Below, in pieces: positions 7,060 through 8,413 of a stretch of DNA of 8,413 nt; within the stretch, counting starts at the first letter, position 1; each line of letters opens with the position of its first letter. The stretch covers positions 1 to 8,413 of the forward strand of contig CAJBIL010000138.1 in assembly GCA_903953145.1 (NCBI GenBank), given 5' to 3'. The stretch comes from an uncultured beta proteobacterium (GTDB lineage Bacteria; Pseudomonadota; Gammaproteobacteria; Burkholderiales; Rhodocyclaceae). The notes below the pieces were generated by a model. That model saw only the letters and a list, made by a program, of their open reading frames with translations. It did no database searches and was not told where the DNA came from. Made by a program: the position numbers and the translations under genes.

Positions 7060-7959
7060 TCAGACGCAGTGGATGTCTTCACGCCTCAACAAGAAAACAT
7101 ATTGATCGCCAGCAGCAGTATCCAGCCAGGTAAATGCGGTATCCGGGAAAGCCGTTTCGAGCACTTCCCGGTTGTGGCCGATTTCAACGACCAGCAATCC
7201 GTGCGGGTTGAGATGCTCGCGTGCTTCGCCAAGCAACCGACGCACCAGATCAAGCCCATCTTCGCCACTAGCCAGCGCCAGTGCGGGTTCGCAGCGATAT
7301 TCCTGCGGTAGCAGGGCCATTGATTCGGCATTGACGTAAGGCGGATTGGAAATAATCAGGTCGTAACGCTTGCCGGAAAGACCGGTAAACAGGTTGGATT
7401 CGACCAGCCGCAGACGAGTCGCCAGGCTGTAATCCGCCACATTTCGCGCGGCAACAGCCAGCGCATCGGGCGAAATATCAACGGCATCGACCTGCGCCTC
7501 GGGGAAAGCATTTGCAGCCAGGATGGCAAGACAGCCTGAACCGGTACATAAATCGAGAACGCTGCCAACTGCCCAGGGATCATCAATCCAGGGAGCGAGT
7601 TGTTCGTCCAGCAATTCAGCAATAAAAGAACGGGGAACAATCACACGCTCATCAACGTAGAAGCGATGCTCGCCAAGCCATGCTTCATTGGTCAGGTAGG
7701 CTGCGGGGACACGCTCGGAAATACGGCGTTCGATGATACGCAAGGCATCAGCACGCTCGGTGCTGGTCAATCGGGCATCAAGAAAGGGGTCGAGACGTTC
7801 GAGCGGCAAATGCAGCGTGTGCAGTAGCAGGTAAGCTGCTTCGTCCCATGCATTATCGGAACCATGCCCGAAAAACAGACCAGCCTCGTTGAAGCGACTG
7901 ACGGAAAAACGCAGCAGATCGCGCAGCGTAGAAAGTTCCTGGCGGGCTTGTTCAAACAT
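7060..7959 (-). CDS. prmB: Ribosomal protein L3 N5-glutamine methyltransferase
   Basis: SAM-dependent methyltransferase of 299 residues in the HemK/PrmC family that methylates a glutamine side chain of ribosomal protein L3 during assembly of the large subunit. An N-terminal helical substrate-recognition region (about 1-95, including LFFGHGSDNAWDEAAYL) precedes the Rossmann domain. SAM-binding motif I is LDLCTGSGCLA (135-145), Asp161 of DAVDIS probably contacts the SAM ribose, and the catalytic NPPY is at 205-208. The segment after NPPY (LLPQEYRCEPALALASGEDG) is the PrmB form rather than that of PrmC, which acts on release factors. The ATG at 7959 matches the family N-terminus (MFEQARQELSTLRDLLRFSV). 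A longer reading up to 8196 would run through dapE in another frame and is not credible. The start overlaps the dapE stop by 8 bases, and there is no clear Shine-Dalgarno, which suggests translational coupling. Confidence 0.94.
   Translation of the reverse strand: MFEQARQELSTLRDLLRFSVSRFNEAGLFFGHGSDNAWDEAAYLLLHTLHLPLERLDPFLDARLTSTERADALRIIERRISERVPAAYLTNEAWLGEHRFYVDERVIVPRSFIAELLDEQLAPWIDDPWAVGSVLDLCTGSGCLAILAANAFPEAQVDAVDISPDALAVAARNVADYSLATRLRLVESNLFTGLSGKRYDLIISNPPYVNAESMALLPQEYRCEPALALASGEDGLDLVRRLLGEAREHLNPHGLLVVEIGHNREVLETAFPDTAFTWLDTAAGDQYVFLLRREDIHCV
7952..7959 (-). other. dapE-prmB start/stop overlap
   Basis: The minus-strand octamer ATGTTTGA contains both the prmB start codon (7959-7957) and the dapE stop codon (7954-7952). 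Ribosomes finishing dapE could restart on prmB, in keeping with the missing Shine-Dalgarno ahead of prmB. Confidence 0.85.
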
Positions 7960-8413
7960 TTTCGGGGAGCAGTTTTTCAAGAATACGGCGGTAAATCGCC
8001 GAGAGTTTTGGTAGTGCGGCAATCTCCACGCACTCGTTGATTTTATGGATCGTCGCATTGACCGGTCCGATTTCAATGACTTGCGGGCAAATCTCGGCAA
8101 TAAAGCGGCCATCCGACGTACCACCCGTGGTCGACAAATCGGCGTTGATGCCAGTTTCTTCGAAGATTGCCGCCAGCGTTGCATCAACCAGCGCACCCCG
8201 CCCTGTCAGGAAGGGTTTAGCGCCCAGTGTCCAGACAATTTCGTAATCGAGACCATGACGGTCAAGGATTGAGCAAACATTCGCCTTCAACCCGTCGGGC
8301 GTACTTGCCGTCGAGAAACGGAAGTTGAAGAGGATTTCAAGGGTACCGGGAATCACGTTGTTAGCGCCTGTACCACCATGTATATTGGAAATTTGCCAGG
8401 TCGTCGGCGGGAA
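7952..8413 (-). CDS. dapE: Succinyl-diaminopimelate desuccinylase, C-terminal part
   Basis: The last 153 residues of a zinc-dependent M20-family hydrolase, whose 5' part lies beyond the window edge. DapE splits N-succinyl-LL-2,6-diaminopimelate into succinate and LL-diaminopimelate, for lysine and, in Gram-negative bacteria, peptidoglycan. The fragment opens inside the dimerisation domain, with the motif NIHGGTGANNVIPG (10-23 of the fragment); its His12 matches the histidine that reaches into the partner subunit's active site in Haemophilus DapE. It continues through KPFLT and GGTSDGRF (97-104) to GPVNATIHKINECV, where His123 matches the C-terminal zinc ligand (His349 in Haemophilus). These motifs favour DapE over ArgE or other M20 peptidases. 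DapE is usually about 375-380 residues, so roughly the last 40 percent is here. The reading frame is open to the final base. It is the first visible gene of the dapE-prmB-ppk2 group. Confidence 0.94.
   Translation of the reverse strand, partial: FPPTTWQISNIHGGTGANNVIPGTLEILFNFRFSTASTPDGLKANVCSILDRHGLDYEIVWTLGAKPFLTGRGALVDATLAAIFEETGINADLSTTGGTSDGRFIAEICPQVIEIGPVNATIHKINECVEIAALPKLSAIYRRILEKLLPENV

Noticed and set aside
6548..7105. A 185-codon plus-strand frame opposite the 5' part of ppk2
   Set aside because: Its Cys- and Arg-rich stretches are the complement of the Ala/Thr/Lys-rich tail coding sequence, and it runs across the ppk2-prmB junction, so it is not a real gene.
7960..8196. A 79-codon N-terminal extension of prmB
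   Set aside because: It lies within dapE in another frame. PrmB homology begins at the ATG at 7959 and DapE homology covers the extension in the proper frame.
1..8413. Possible defence island, mobile element, secretion cluster or other new multi-gene system
   Set aside because: Every substantial gene belongs to a recognised family with chromosomal housekeeping or signalling roles, and I see no transposase, integrase, direct repeats or shift in composition.

Overview
The window looks like ordinary chromosomal DNA from a betaproteobacterium; the Rhodocyclales or a related order is my best guess. I base this on moderately high GC, on protein sequences that read like betaproteobacterial members of their families, and above all on a DUF2863-type protein, which as far as I recall is essentially confined to that class. 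I see no rRNA, tRNA, CRISPR array, insertion sequence, integrase or phage gene, and no compositional break that would suggest an island.

Layout. (1) Minus strand, 28-3036: one large soluble signalling protein with an N-terminal sugar-diacid-recognition (CdaR-like) domain, three PAS domains, a GGDEF domain and an EAL domain. Both c-di-GMP domains keep their catalytic motifs. (2) A divergent intergenic region of about 210 bases (3037-3247) carries a convincing extended -10 promoter for the plus-strand genes. (3) Plus strand, 3248-5779: a DUF2863 protein followed 18 bases later by bioA, the biotin-synthesis aminotransferase, which starts at TTG. (4) Minus strand, 8413-5804: the 3' part of dapE (lysine and peptidoglycan precursor synthesis), prmB (methylation of ribosomal protein L3) overlapping it by 8 bases, then ppk2 (polyphosphate kinase 2) 35 bases further on, starting at TTG after a good Shine-Dalgarno sequence. 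These three look like one operon. bioA and ppk2 converge with only 24 bases between their stop codons and no recognisable terminator.

How the genes fit together. The dapE-prmB-ppk2 group joins cell-wall and lysine metabolism, ribosome modification and energy or nucleotide storage. DUF2863-bioA is a small biotin-linked unit. The GGDEF-EAL protein is an independently transcribed sensor. I found no clearly new multi-gene system. The points most worth a second look are the diacid-recognition input domain on a dual c-di-GMP protein, the basic low-complexity N-terminal tail on PPK2, the conserved but uncharacterised DUF2863 protein tied to bioA, and several start-site corrections.
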